NCBI GenBank assembly: GCA_016784735.1
Contig: JADHUC010000001.1
Coordinates: forward strand, 1-64,000
Origin: Pirellulaceae bacterium
GTDB lineage: Bacteria; Planctomycetota; Planctomycetia; Pirellulales; Pirellulaceae
Length of the DNA: 64,000 bases
Direction: 5' to 3'
The notes under the pieces were generated by a model, which was not told where the DNA came from, did not search any database, and saw only the letters and a program-made list of their open reading frames with translations. Below are positions 36,932 through 44,972 of the stretch, one piece after another (position 1 is the stretch's first letter; every line of letters begins with the position of its first letter). A program made the translations under genes and the position numbers.

Positions 36932-37103
36932 CCCCAGTGGTCAACTCGCCGGGAACGGATAACGACATGGAAACAACCCACCCGGGCGAAGAAAAGCTGA
37001 CAGGCGCATTTAATAGCCTGGTTACAGTCTCTTTGGACGACCGCGCGGCCGGAACGTCGACTCAAGACCAAGTATTATGGCTCTTCGCGAAGGGCACGGC
37101 AAT

Positions 37104-37226
37104 TCACTTCTCCGTCCACAGCGAATCTAGCAATTCCAGGGTTCGTTCGACCAACGCGCGACCGCCTTCGGGGCCTATTTCCGTGCTTTCGGGAATCGCC
37201 CCGTAAGCGCCTCCGGCCACCGACAA
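37104..37226 (-). pseudogene. C-terminal fragment of an unrecognised gene, possibly flavodoxin-like
   Basis: On the minus strand, codons from 37226 to the stop at 37104-37106 read LSVAGGAYGAIPESTEIGPE and end ALVERTLELLDSLWTEK. This is protein-like and resembles the last strand and helix of flavodoxin or FMN-reductase folds, which is a guess. A stop codon lies just upstream in frame, and the palindrome at 37235-37307 begins nine bases away, so the 5' part was probably removed when that element arrived. The rest of the 36932-37410 gap shows no gene. Confidence 0.4.
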
Positions 37227-37234
37227 AAGTCACA

Positions 37235-37307
37235 GTAGTAGGCACACTCCGTGTGCCGTGACCGTGTTTTGCTGGGCGCGAACGGCACGGCGGAGCGTGC
37301 CTGCTAC
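37235..37307. repeat. GTAGTAGGCACACTCCGTGTGCC palindrome
   Basis: The left arm GTAGTAGGCACACTCCGTGT and right arm ACGGCGGAGCGTGCCTGCTAC are imperfect inverted repeats of about 26 nt around a 20-nt centre. The element separates a gene fragment from the acetylxylan esterase gene and has no coding content. Confidence 0.75.
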
Positions 37308-37410
37308 TCTTGATGGCGCCTCACTGCCGCCTTGATTCACCAGTCTCTTCCCGTAGACTCGGTTCTGCTGGAGGAAATCAATTCTCCTATTAGTTAGCAG
37401 GGACCATCCG

Positions 37411-38763
37411 ATGAACGATATGCGTCATATCAAGCTGTTTCGGCAGACCGTCGTTCTGTTCGTTGCGAGCGTCTGTGCTGTTGGGCACGTCGCGTCCAGC
37501 GCAGAGACCGAGGTGGTGGTCGCCGTTCGGACGGATCGCCCTGAAGCGATTTACAGGTGTGGCGAACGAGCGCCCTTTCGTATCTCTGTAGCCGAGAAGG
37601 GCGAGCCGATAGCAGACGGCGAGGTCTCTGTTTCGCTCACGCTCGATGGCGGAAGGCCGATTGAGAACAAGACGCTTCCTCTGACTGCTGCGCCGGTCAC
37701 GATCGCCGGCACTCTCACAGATCCGGGCTTCCTGCGTTGCACCGTGTCGTACCGGAAAAACGGCAAGAGATACGTGGGATACGGCGGCGCAGGTTTCGAT
37801 CCGGAGCGCATCGAGCCGACTGCGGTGATGCCCGACGACTTCGACGCGTTCTGGGAGGCCGGCCGAGCCAAGCTCGCGGCGCTCCCCCTCGATCTCCAGT
37901 TGACGCCTCTGCCGAAGTACTCGGACGATAGCCAGCAGAGCCTCAAGTTCAGCATCGCAAACATCGACAACACGCGCTGCCACGGCTTTCTGAGCGTGCC
38001 CACGGGCCGGAAGCCTCCGTTCCCGGCATACGTCACCGTCCCCGGAGCCGGCCCTGGCCCGAGTAGTCCCGGCGCCAGGAGCTGGGCCGCGAAGGGCGTG
38101 CTGGGCTTGGTCGTCAGCGTGCACGCGTACGACTGCGGCCAGCCGGTCGCGAAGATCAAGGAATGCTACGCCAAGCTGAATGAGAGGGGGATCTATTCTC
38201 ATCACGGCGCGCCCGATCGTGAGAAGTACTACTTCCGCCGCGCGTACCTCGGCATCGACCGAGCCGTCACCTACCTGGCGTCGCGGCCCGACTTCGATGG
38301 CAAGCACCTGGTGGTCAGCGGGTCCAGCCAGGGCGGCGGCTCCGCACTGATCCTGGCCGGGCTCAACCCACACGTCACCGCCGCGGCTGCGAACGTCCCA
38401 GCGTTGTGCGACCATGCCGGTCATTTGGCCGAACGCAGCCCAGGATGGCCGGGAATTGTCAGAGGCGACACCGAGGAAGTGAAAGCGGAGCTCCTGAAGA
38501 TGTCGGCCTACTTCGACGCAGTGAACTTCGCCCGGAAGATCGACTGCCCCACGATCGTCTCGGTAGGCTTCATCGACCGCACCTGCTGTCCCAGTTCCGT
38601 CTATTCCGCATACAACGTCATCACTGCACCCAAGCGACTCTTCACTGACCCGCTGGCGGGGCACACATGGAACGTAGGGGAGTTTCGCTCATTCCTGGAC
38701 AAATGGCTCCCCGGACAGTTGGGGCTCACTGATCCCGTGCCGCCGACTGGGGAGGAAGAGTGA
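37411..38763 (+). CDS. Exported acetylxylan esterase-like hydrolase (CE7/AXE1 type)
   Basis: The start at 37411 follows AGGGACC and opens a Sec signal (KLFRQTVVLFVASVCAVG) in a 450-residue product. A beta-sandwich of about 90 residues precedes the alpha/beta-hydrolase domain. The motif MPDDFDAFWEAGRAKL near 130 and the nucleophile block GSSQGG (Ser306) are hallmarks of AXE1/cephalosporin-C deacetylase enzymes. The catalytic His lies in AGHTW near the end, and the Asp is expected near FIDRTCCPSS. It would remove acetyl groups from xylan or similar glycans outside the cytoplasm. It stands alone between repeats, followed by a sialidase-like gene 162 nt downstream. Confidence 0.85.
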   Translation: MNDMRHIKLFRQTVVLFVASVCAVGHVASSAETEVVVAVRTDRPEAIYRCGERAPFRISVAEKGEPIADGEVSVSLTLDGGRPIENKTLPLTAAPVTIAGTLTDPGFLRCTVSYRKNGKRYVGYGGAGFDPERIEPTAVMPDDFDAFWEAGRAKLAALPLDLQLTPLPKYSDDSQQSLKFSIANIDNTRCHGFLSVPTGRKPPFPAYVTVPGAGPGPSSPGARSWAAKGVLGLVVSVHAYDCGQPVAKIKECYAKLNERGIYSHHGAPDREKYYFRRAYLGIDRAVTYLASRPDFDGKHLVVSGSSQGGGSALILAGLNPHVTAAAANVPALCDHAGHLAERSPGWPGIVRGDTEEVKAELLKMSAYFDAVNFARKIDCPTIVSVGFIDRTCCPSSVYSAYNVITAPKRLFTDPLAGHTWNVGEFRSFLDKWLPGQLGLTDPVPPTGEEE

Positions 38764-38925
38764 CAGCCACCAAATTTGACAAAGGCAGGTGGGGCAGGTT
38801 TTGATTTGAAAATTTGCGAGCGGCATGAGCCCGCTCAAAATCAAAATACTGGGATTGGGGCAACTCATGTCGGGAAGGTCCCGGCAACGCTGAAAACCGA
38901 GAACACTTACGGCTGGAGAAAAACA

Positions 38926-40170
38926 ATGGGCAGCAAAACGACATCAGCCTTGTGCTTGTTCGTCGCCGTGTTGGTGGGCCTGGCGACGCATGCTAGTGGC
39001 GAGATTCGGTTGACGATCAAGAAAGTCACGAGCATCCGTCCCACCCACGATGGACGCTACTTCGGACGGGCATCGCTTCAGGTACTGGCCAACGGGGTCT
39101 GGGTGATGACCTACGTCCATTCAGACCACCACTGGAAGGACCCTGGCGGCCAAATCGAAGTCATGTTTTCCGGCGACGAAGGCCGGACATGGGCTCCGCC
39201 GAATACCTATTTGGACGGCAAGCCTGTCTCGGGACTACCCAGCGCTGCCAGCCCGAAGGAATCGCCACATGATCCGGTCGAGCCGTATATCTACCTCGCG
39301 CCGAATGGGGACCTGGTGATCGCCGCCATGGACGCCGTTTTCCCTCCCGGTCAAGGCGAGCCGCGCCTGGGCCATGGTGGTATGTGGATCACCGTCTCGT
39401 CGGATGATGGCCGAACCTGGAACAAGTGGAGCAAGGTTGCGTTTCGGGGTGTCCCAGGTGGAGGTTGCGGTGATCTGACGCAGGATTCATTCCTGGATGG
39501 CAACACGATATACGCCACCTCCCGGCTCAGCGACTGGCGCCAGAATCAGCCGGGCAAGTTGCTTTCCGCCGAGTGGTTCTATCCGGGCAAGACGCTTCCC
39601 GCCCTCTTGAAGTCCACCGACAACGGGCGCACGTGGGAGTTCGTCAGTTGCTGCGATAGCGAGAGAGACTGGGACCGGACCGGAGATTCTGAGACCGGAA
39701 TTGAACGCGTTGGCGAAACCGAGCTTGTGGTCGTTATACGCGGCGGTTTCAAGGCGGAGCTGCCCTGGTTGACCAGGAGTCGGGACATGGGCAAAACGTG
39801 GACCAAGGCAGTCAGGATAAGTTCCACGGTGAAATCATGGAAACGCGCCAGGATTTACACGTTCAAGCATCTCAAGCACCTGAGCCGCGTAGAGACCATC
39901 CCGGAATGGTGGAACGATAGCACATTGATCGGGACCGGTGTCCATCAGGTCACCGCAAGCACGCGAAACGTTGGGCTCTGGTACTCGGAAGACAAGGGGG
40001 AAACTTGGAGCGCACCGCTGGATCTTGACGCGACCACGCAAGACGCGGGTTACGGCGACGTGCGGATGCGCAAGAACGGCGATCTCGTCGTGGTCTCGTA
40101 CCACGGAGCCCACGACCAAGCGTCAATCAAGCAATACGTGGTCGGCATTGAGACCGACGATGGCCCGTAG
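38926..40170 (+). CDS. Exported BNR-repeat sialidase-like propeller
   Basis: The ATG at 38926 is preceded by CTGGAG, and the product begins with a Sec signal (TSALCLFVAVLVGLATHASG). Frame extends upstream to 38776 without a start signal. At least five Asp-box motifs (S-x-D-x-G-x-x-W) are present: SGDEGRTW, SSDDGRTW, STDNGRTW, SRDMGKTW and SEDKGETW. That number fits a complete six-bladed sialidase/BNR propeller of 414 residues. Asp boxes are structural, so sialidase activity is not proven. Related planctomycete proteins are thought to act on sulfated or acidic glycans. Confidence 0.82.
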   Translation: MGSKTTSALCLFVAVLVGLATHASGEIRLTIKKVTSIRPTHDGRYFGRASLQVLANGVWVMTYVHSDHHWKDPGGQIEVMFSGDEGRTWAPPNTYLDGKPVSGLPSAASPKESPHDPVEPYIYLAPNGDLVIAAMDAVFPPGQGEPRLGHGGMWITVSSDDGRTWNKWSKVAFRGVPGGGCGDLTQDSFLDGNTIYATSRLSDWRQNQPGKLLSAEWFYPGKTLPALLKSTDNGRTWEFVSCCDSERDWDRTGDSETGIERVGETELVVVIRGGFKAELPWLTRSRDMGKTWTKAVRISSTVKSWKRARIYTFKHLKHLSRVETIPEWWNDSTLIGTGVHQVTASTRNVGLWYSEDKGETWSAPLDLDATTQDAGYGDVRMRKNGDLVVVSYHGAHDQASIKQYVVGIETDDGP

Positions 40171-40185
40171 GGCTTGAATTGCACC

Positions 40186-40566
40186 CAGTTTCGTTCCGGT
40201 CTCTTCAGTGCCAAAGGCACGTTCCTAAGTCAGCCCAGATGGAGCGACGTGAGTCCGCGAACGTCGCGGAACCCTGGGTTGTGAAGGTCATTCCAACCCG
40301 GACCCTGAAGGGGTGGCCCTAAGTCCTGGGCGGTTCGTTCTGCTGCGCCGGGTCGACGGTTCCCAAGAATAGGCTGGGCTGCCGACAACGCCATTCACGC
40401 CACGTATTGTCATCTCTTGGTGACTCTGCGCAGTAATAGGGCCGCCCCATTTGGGGCTATGAAGACGTAGTAGTAGGCAACCTCGACCCAGGGTTGCGCG
40501 ACGCTCCCGTCGGTCGCGTCGCTCCACCCTGGGGCTTACATATCGCCGTCCCGTCGGGACTGGAAC
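40186..40566. repeat. Dispersed repeat, copy 2
   Basis: This block shares with 29356-29640 the opening CAGTTTCGTTCCGGTCT, the core TCAGTGCCAAAGGCACGTTC, the phrase CCGCGAACGTCGCGGAACCC and the closing CCGTCGGGACTGGAA. It is about 95 bp longer because of extra sequence around 40330-40480. No gene is seen in it. It fills most of the 40171-40714 gap. Confidence 0.72.
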
Positions 40567-40714
40567 AAAAACAACTGGGCTGCGAGTCGTTTGACCGCTT
40601 TGGCAGTTTGTGTATTGACTACCACGAGACTATCGTTTCATCTAACCTCTGCAATTTGGTGCTTCCCCCCAGCAAATCCCGTGATACGCACCAGTATTCA
40701 GGAGAACAGACCGC

Positions 40715-42385
40715 ATGTTTGCGACTCACTATCGCGTCGTGCAGTTCATCTTCGCCGGATTGGCGCTGTCAGGCGCCGTTGTCGGCACACGGCAGGCGCG
40801 CGGCGACGAGAGTGAACGGCCCATCATCTCGACGACCATCGATTTCCTCGATTACTGTTTCTTCCGGACGGATCCGTCAAAGGGTTACTTCACCGAAGAG
40901 CAATACGACGAGGTGATTCGCTCGGTCGCCGAAGCTGGAATCACGAAGATTTACTTGCGCGTCGATGTGTGCGGGCTCACTCTCTATCCGACCAAGGTAG
41001 GCAAGCAATACGCGGGCGACGGGCGAGATCCCGGTTCGACTTACCTGGTAAATACACTGAAGCGTTACGATCCGGCCGCCAAGACCGTTGAACTGGGCCA
41101 CCGCCACGGCCTCGAAGTTTGGGCTTGGGACACGCTCTTCGACGACGAGGCGACCATGGTGTACTATGGCGCGGAAACGGACCTAAGACGACGCTTCGGC
41201 GAATACCCGCTCAAGGACCCGTTCCTCGTAGAGAATCCTCAATTTCAATGGCGACTCGACCCACGAATCGACGCCAAGCAGCAAGAAGAGGCTGCGGCCC
41301 GTGACCTCGACGCGCCGATTGCGGCGATCCGCATCATCAGCGACACGCGCTCGGCCACCAACCGGGTCACGGGCGAGATGTTCGATATCCTCGTCAGCAA
41401 CGACAATCGCCGCTATCACGTCTACGAGGGCAACTGGGAATTCCGGGTTGAATCGGCCAAGCCGCCCGTCTTGCTCATCGAGGGTCTGAAGATCCGCGAA
41501 CCTTACATCAAATTGGCGTTTCACAAGCCATGGCCAACAGACCAGAGTTTCACCATCACCGGCGAGGCCGACGGCTTTGCGCAGCTTCTTTGTGGAGGTG
41601 CTTGGCATAAGGCGCTTTGTGACTTCCGCGATCAGGTCAAACCGGCGGGGCAAGGCGGGTTCGATTTCGTCACTTCCCGCTTTGCATGGGACTACGGTCG
41701 CCGCGTGCTGGGCATCGCCCAGCACGTGCCCCATCTGCCGCGTCACTATGGGATGGTCGAGCTAGGCTACGCGGAGGTCCGGGCCCACAAACTGGCCAAT
41801 CTACGCGAACTGGCGGCCTACGACTTCGACGGTTTCGCGTATTCGATCCGCACGCACACACTTGGTCGGGTCCCCCAACACTACGGCTACAACGAAGTAA
41901 CCCGTGACGCCTTTCGCAAGCAATACGGCAAGGACATCTGGACCGAGGATTTCGACCGCGAAGCCTGGCTCGGCTTGCGTGCCGAGGCGGTGAACGCTTA
42001 TCTTGCCGAAGCGGGCAAAACGCTCGGATCGCGACCGTTGTATATGGACTGTCCGCGACAGGAGCCGGGCGCGCCATACATTCGGCCGTATGGCGGGATG
42101 CCGTTTCAGCCGGAGGCTTGGATCCGAGATGGCGCCGTGGCATGCATTCGCATGCTCGGAATCTCCTCCGGCCGGAAGGTCGAACCGGAGTTCGCCGGCG
42201 CCGATCGAGTGCGCATCGTCCGCTTCGTCGACAACGGCCGGATGCCGCCGCCGGACAAGTTCCGGGAAAACCTGCAGCGATGGCTCAAGAATCCGATCCT
42301 CGACGAAATCGAGTTCTACGAAACGCTCCTCTACACCGATCGCCCCGAATACCTGCAGATCATTCGCGAGACACTGGCGCCTTGA
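40715..42385 (+). CDS. Exported glycoside-hydrolase-like protein (GHL10-type barrel)
   Basis: The 556-residue product starts at 40715 with GGAG upstream and has a Sec signal (VVQFIFAGLALSGAVVGT). The early phrase TTIDFLDYCFFRTDPSKGYF, then YDEVIRSVAEAGITKIYLRV and GLEVWAWDTLFDDE, follows the pattern of (beta/alpha)8 GHL10-like proteins. A beta-rich insert (about 190-290) precedes the return of barrel elements such as ELAAYDFDGFAYSIRTHTLG. Acidic residues in WAWDTLFDDE and FDGFAYSIRT could be catalytic, but I cannot assign them. The final 80 residues match a barrel end. Substrate unknown. Confidence 0.65.
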   Translation: MFATHYRVVQFIFAGLALSGAVVGTRQARGDESERPIISTTIDFLDYCFFRTDPSKGYFTEEQYDEVIRSVAEAGITKIYLRVDVCGLTLYPTKVGKQYAGDGRDPGSTYLVNTLKRYDPAAKTVELGHRHGLEVWAWDTLFDDEATMVYYGAETDLRRRFGEYPLKDPFLVENPQFQWRLDPRIDAKQQEEAAARDLDAPIAAIRIISDTRSATNRVTGEMFDILVSNDNRRYHVYEGNWEFRVESAKPPVLLIEGLKIREPYIKLAFHKPWPTDQSFTITGEADGFAQLLCGGAWHKALCDFRDQVKPAGQGGFDFVTSRFAWDYGRRVLGIAQHVPHLPRHYGMVELGYAEVRAHKLANLRELAAYDFDGFAYSIRTHTLGRVPQHYGYNEVTRDAFRKQYGKDIWTEDFDREAWLGLRAEAVNAYLAEAGKTLGSRPLYMDCPRQEPGAPYIRPYGGMPFQPEAWIRDGAVACIRMLGISSGRKVEPEFAGADRVRIVRFVDNGRMPPPDKFRENLQRWLKNPILDEIEFYETLLYTDRPEYLQIIRETLAP

Positions 42386-42650
42386 AGGCCGGCTGACGTA
42401 TCCACCGGCAGCCGTTACTCGCAGCGCCGCAGCCCGGATCGTAAGGACCGCCGGTCTTCAGGCGGGAATTCTGCTTGCCTGTTGTTGGCAAGCTCTTCCG
42501 ACCCTAAGATGGAACCAAGCGGTTCGGCAGGTTGCGGCAAACCGGCCGCCGACCTGCTGAGGGGCGAGAGTCGGCGGACCATCGCACCCTTTCCCGAAAA
42601 TGTCGGGAGAAGGTAGGGAGGTCTCCAGTGAAATCAATCGGGAACAGAAG

Positions 42651-42915
42651 CTGGCCGGAGTCGTTCTCGGAGACGACTCCCGACCCCTTCTTCGGCTGAA
42701 TTTGAGGATCGTCGATTTTGAGTTGATTCACAGTGTCACGCCTTAGTTAGGTATGAATTACGAGCGAACTATGGCGAGAGAGATTGCTTGCACCTGAGGA
42801 TTCTTCCATGTCGAAACGCACCAGAGCATACCCGCTGCGGCACCTGTCAATTCGCGTCCCCTGGCATGAACCGGAAAACGGGTCGGGAGTCTTTTCTCGA
42901 CGACCCCTTCTTCCG
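42651..42915. repeat. Pair of GGGTCGGGAGTC hairpins
   Basis: Two related stems lie here in opposite orientation. One is GGAGTCGTTCTCGGAGACGACTCC followed by CGACCCCTTCTTCGG (42651-42697). The other is CCGGAAAACGGGTCGGGAG...CGACGACCCCTTCTTCCG (42871-42915). Both share CGACCCCTTCTTC. They resemble the GGGTC-type palindromes common in planctomycete genomes. The rest of the 42386-43080 gap shows small hairpins (for example at 42464-42490) and no gene. Confidence 0.55.
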
Positions 42916-43080
42916 TGCTGCCGTTGAACCATCAACTGCTGCGAAGAATGCGCAACAGTAACGATTGACATCAAGATCGAAGCCCGTCCGGTTTTCCGCG
43001 CCGCGCACTGCTTGGTATGATGTTATGGTCGAGTTGTGGATCCGCGCAAGAGAGTTTGTGAGATATCGAGGGAGCTTGCG

Positions 43081-43419
43081 ATGTCCGTCACTGTTACCGT
43101 ATACGATCCGCTGGCTGAGAAATTGCAGTCGGAAGCCCTCCAGCAGCAGGTAAGCGTGGAAGAGTTAGCCGCAGACCTTCTGGCTCGCGCTCTCGAAGGC
43201 TCCCAGGATGCAGCCTGGGAAAAGGCCAATCAGCGGCGGCTGGTGCTGGTTCACAGGAGTTCGACGGCAGGCTTGACTCCGGAGGAAGCGAGCGAACTGC
43301 AAGAGCTTCAAATGTTGGCCGATCAGCGTCTGGAAGCCTTAGATGCCGGACGGCTGGCTGAGGTCGAGCGGATGGAACAAGAAACGAGAGCGGCTCTCCT
43401 CGAGGCCGAGGGATCCTGA
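43081..43419 (+). CDS. Small RHH-like protein, partner of an HNH nuclease
   Basis: This 112-residue protein starts at 43081 behind GAGGGAGC. The N-terminus MSVTVTVYDPLAEKLQSEAL, then QQVSVEELAADLLARAL, has the strand-helix-helix pattern of ribbon-helix-helix regulators. A long charged helix follows (TPEEASELQELQMLADQRLE onward). Its stop lies 4 nt before the HNH gene, so the two are co-translated. By analogy with toxin-antitoxin pairs it could bind DNA and hold the nuclease in check. That is inference, since I know of no characterised homologue. Confidence 0.7.
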   Translation: MSVTVTVYDPLAEKLQSEALQQQVSVEELAADLLARALEGSQDAAWEKANQRRLVLVHRSSTAGLTPEEASELQELQMLADQRLEALDAGRLAEVERMEQETRAALLEAEGS

Positions 43420-43423
43420 CCGC

Positions 43424-44038
43424 ATGATTTTCCAGTACCCGCAACACAGCCACACGCGACGACACGGCCCGCGCGGCTATGTCAACTACAAGTCGTACAA
43501 GCCCTGGTTGCGGGACGAGTTCGATTTCCGCTGCGTCTACTGTCTGTGGCGCGAGCGTTGGTATGCGGCAGGCGAAGCCGCATTCAGTGTCGAACATCTC
43601 CAGTCGCAGGCCGTGGCTCCGCAGCTTGTATGCGAGTACGAGAACCTTGTCTACGCATGCTGTCGCTGCAATTCCATCAAGACAGATGCTGCAGCCGTCC
43701 TGGATCCCTGCCGGGACGCGTTCGGCCATCATTTGGTAGTGCTTACCGACGGCCGCATTCACGGCCTCACGCCAGAGGGGCACGAACTGATCAGGATATG
43801 CAAACTCGATCAGCCGTTGCTGATCGAATCACGGCGACGCTTGATCGAACTACTTCAGACTCTGCAGGAAAGCGACAGTCCAAGAGCGGCGCGGCTGCGA
43901 GAACAATACCTCCGATTTCCCCGTAACCTTCCAGTGTTGGCGAGATGCTCTCCGCCCGGCGGAAACGCCCAACCCGAGGGCATCGCTACGAGCTATTACG
44001 AGCGAGCGCGACGAGCCGAGTTGCCGGCAGTCTACTGA
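43424..44038 (+). CDS. HNH endonuclease
   Basis: The 204-residue product has a complete HNH site: C37-x-x-C40, E57-H58 in FSVEHLQSQ, N74 in YENLVYACC and C79-x-x-C82 followed by NSIKTD. The four cysteines would bind structural zinc, and H58 is the general base. The C-terminal half (from HGLTPEGHELIRICKLDQP) is helical and typical of free-standing HNH nucleases in bacteria. It begins 4 nt after a small RHH-like gene, an arrangement suggesting co-regulation. Roles could include defence, mobility or DNA repair. The gene is intact although the DNA immediately after it is debris. Confidence 0.85.
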   Translation: MIFQYPQHSHTRRHGPRGYVNYKSYKPWLRDEFDFRCVYCLWRERWYAAGEAAFSVEHLQSQAVAPQLVCEYENLVYACCRCNSIKTDAAAVLDPCRDAFGHHLVVLTDGRIHGLTPEGHELIRICKLDQPLLIESRRRLIELLQTLQESDSPRAARLREQYLRFPRNLPVLARCSPPGGNAQPEGIATSYYERARRAELPAVY

Positions 44039-44079
44039 AGAGCCCTTTCGGCCGCGGTAGAGCCGATCGGAAGGACAGG

Positions 44080-44229
44080 TTACTCCTGCCCGTCTACCTT
44101 GAAAGGGATCGCCTTGGGGAACTTGTAGCCGCCTGCCTCGGGCACGGCGTGTTTTGCGACAAAATCTGCCACTCTCTTCGCAGCGCCGAGGATCTTATCG
44201 TTCTTGAGGTACTTGCCTATCTGGGCCAG
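44080..44229 (-). pseudogene. 3' fragment of a LanC-like alpha/alpha-barrel protein
   Basis: On the minus strand, 44229 to the stop at 44080-44082 reads AQIGKYLKNDKILGAAKRVA, then DFVAKHAVPEAGGYKFPKAI, and ends FKVDGQE. This is the helix-turn-helix repeat of lanthionine-synthetase-C-like or six-hairpin proteins. No start exists. At its inner end it meets the fragment of another gene on the opposite strand, so the boundary at about 44230 is a rearrangement joint. It may belong with the 5' fragment at 47426-47632 on the same strand. Confidence 0.5.
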
Positions 44230-44499
44230 AACGCAAACCACGCCACGCTGGCCTACCAGCGCGAGCCGCCCGGCAATCCCTGGGAAGCCCCCAACGTGCT
44301 CATCGTGCCGCCCTTCTCCGAGTACAGCGTTTTCTATCACCGGCTGACCATTAATCGGGGCGGCCGTCTGTTGCTGTCGTACCAGTACTGGTCCACCCAC
44401 TGGTTTTACCGCACCGAACACTGGTGTAACCGTCGCGCGTTGCTCGTGTCGCCCGACGGTGGCGAGACCTGGAAGCTGGCAGGGTCGGGGGATCTGTAG
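44230..44499 (+). pseudogene. 3' fragment of a BNR/sialidase-like gene
   Basis: From about 44240 the plus strand reads TLAYQREPPGNPWEAPNVLI, then FYHRLTINRGGRLLLSYQYW and RALLVSPDGGETWKLAGSGD, with a stop at 44497-44499. SPDGGETW is an Asp box and the whole fits the last blade of a BNR-repeat protein. There is no start, and upstream sequence belongs to a different gene fragment on the other strand. It is a broken remnant, not related closely to the intact BNR gene at 38926. Confidence 0.55.
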
Positions 44500-44867
44500 A
44501 TTCCCTCCGACCACCTGCTCCGCGTTCGCCTTCTTCACCGGTGTTTCCAAGCCCGACATCGTCCAGATAATCAAGAAAGACCCGGAACGGCTCTTGGGAC
44601 GCTTCGGCCACCCGCCCCAGATCCCGGAGGAGACATCCGATGCGAAATCGTCACTGTTGCGCGAAACGCCTCCAGGTTTGTGGTGGTGCACTTCATTGCA
44701 CGCGGATGGGCGATGAATCGCCCTACTACGCACCGATATCTTACGTTCCGGCCTTTCCTCAAGCGGAACGAAATAGTGCTGCTACCGTCAAGCGTGTGGC
44801 GCGGATAGGATGTGACGAGCTTGACATCAGGGCCTCCGCACATGGGAACGCGGTAGAGGGCTATGAT
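44500..44867. other. Non-coding debris upstream of the helicase
   Basis: This stretch shows no gene I can support. One plus-strand frame around 44522-44620 reads FAFFTGVSKPDIVQIIKKDP and looks faintly coding, so a third gene fragment may be present. Frames running from 44640 into the helicase encode low-quality sequence without a start signal and are not taken as its N-terminus. Confidence 0.35.
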
Positions 44868-44894
44868 TTGTGCACTGCGTTCCGTGAGTATAAT
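44868..44894 (+). promoter_or_regulatory. Candidate promoter of the helicase gene
   Basis: TATAAT at 44889-44894 is a consensus -10 box about 79 nt upstream of the GTG start. TTGTGC at 44868-44873 could be the -35, though spacing is only 15 nt. The -10 match is good and the -35 doubtful. Confidence 0.35.
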
Positions 44895-44972
44895 GGGGAA
44901 TGGTTGGAACGTCCACGAGCTGTGCGAGAGAGCGGGACGGAGTCCAATATCTTAGGATTAGGACGAAAACGC

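Noticed and set aside
29356-42915. CRISPR array
   Set aside because: The repeats are palindromes of different families spaced kilobases apart, not short direct repeats with unique spacers, and no cas gene is present.
44640-44972. N-terminal extension of the helicase
   Set aside because: The extension is not protein-like and contains a good -10 box. Conserved sequence begins after the GTG at 44973.
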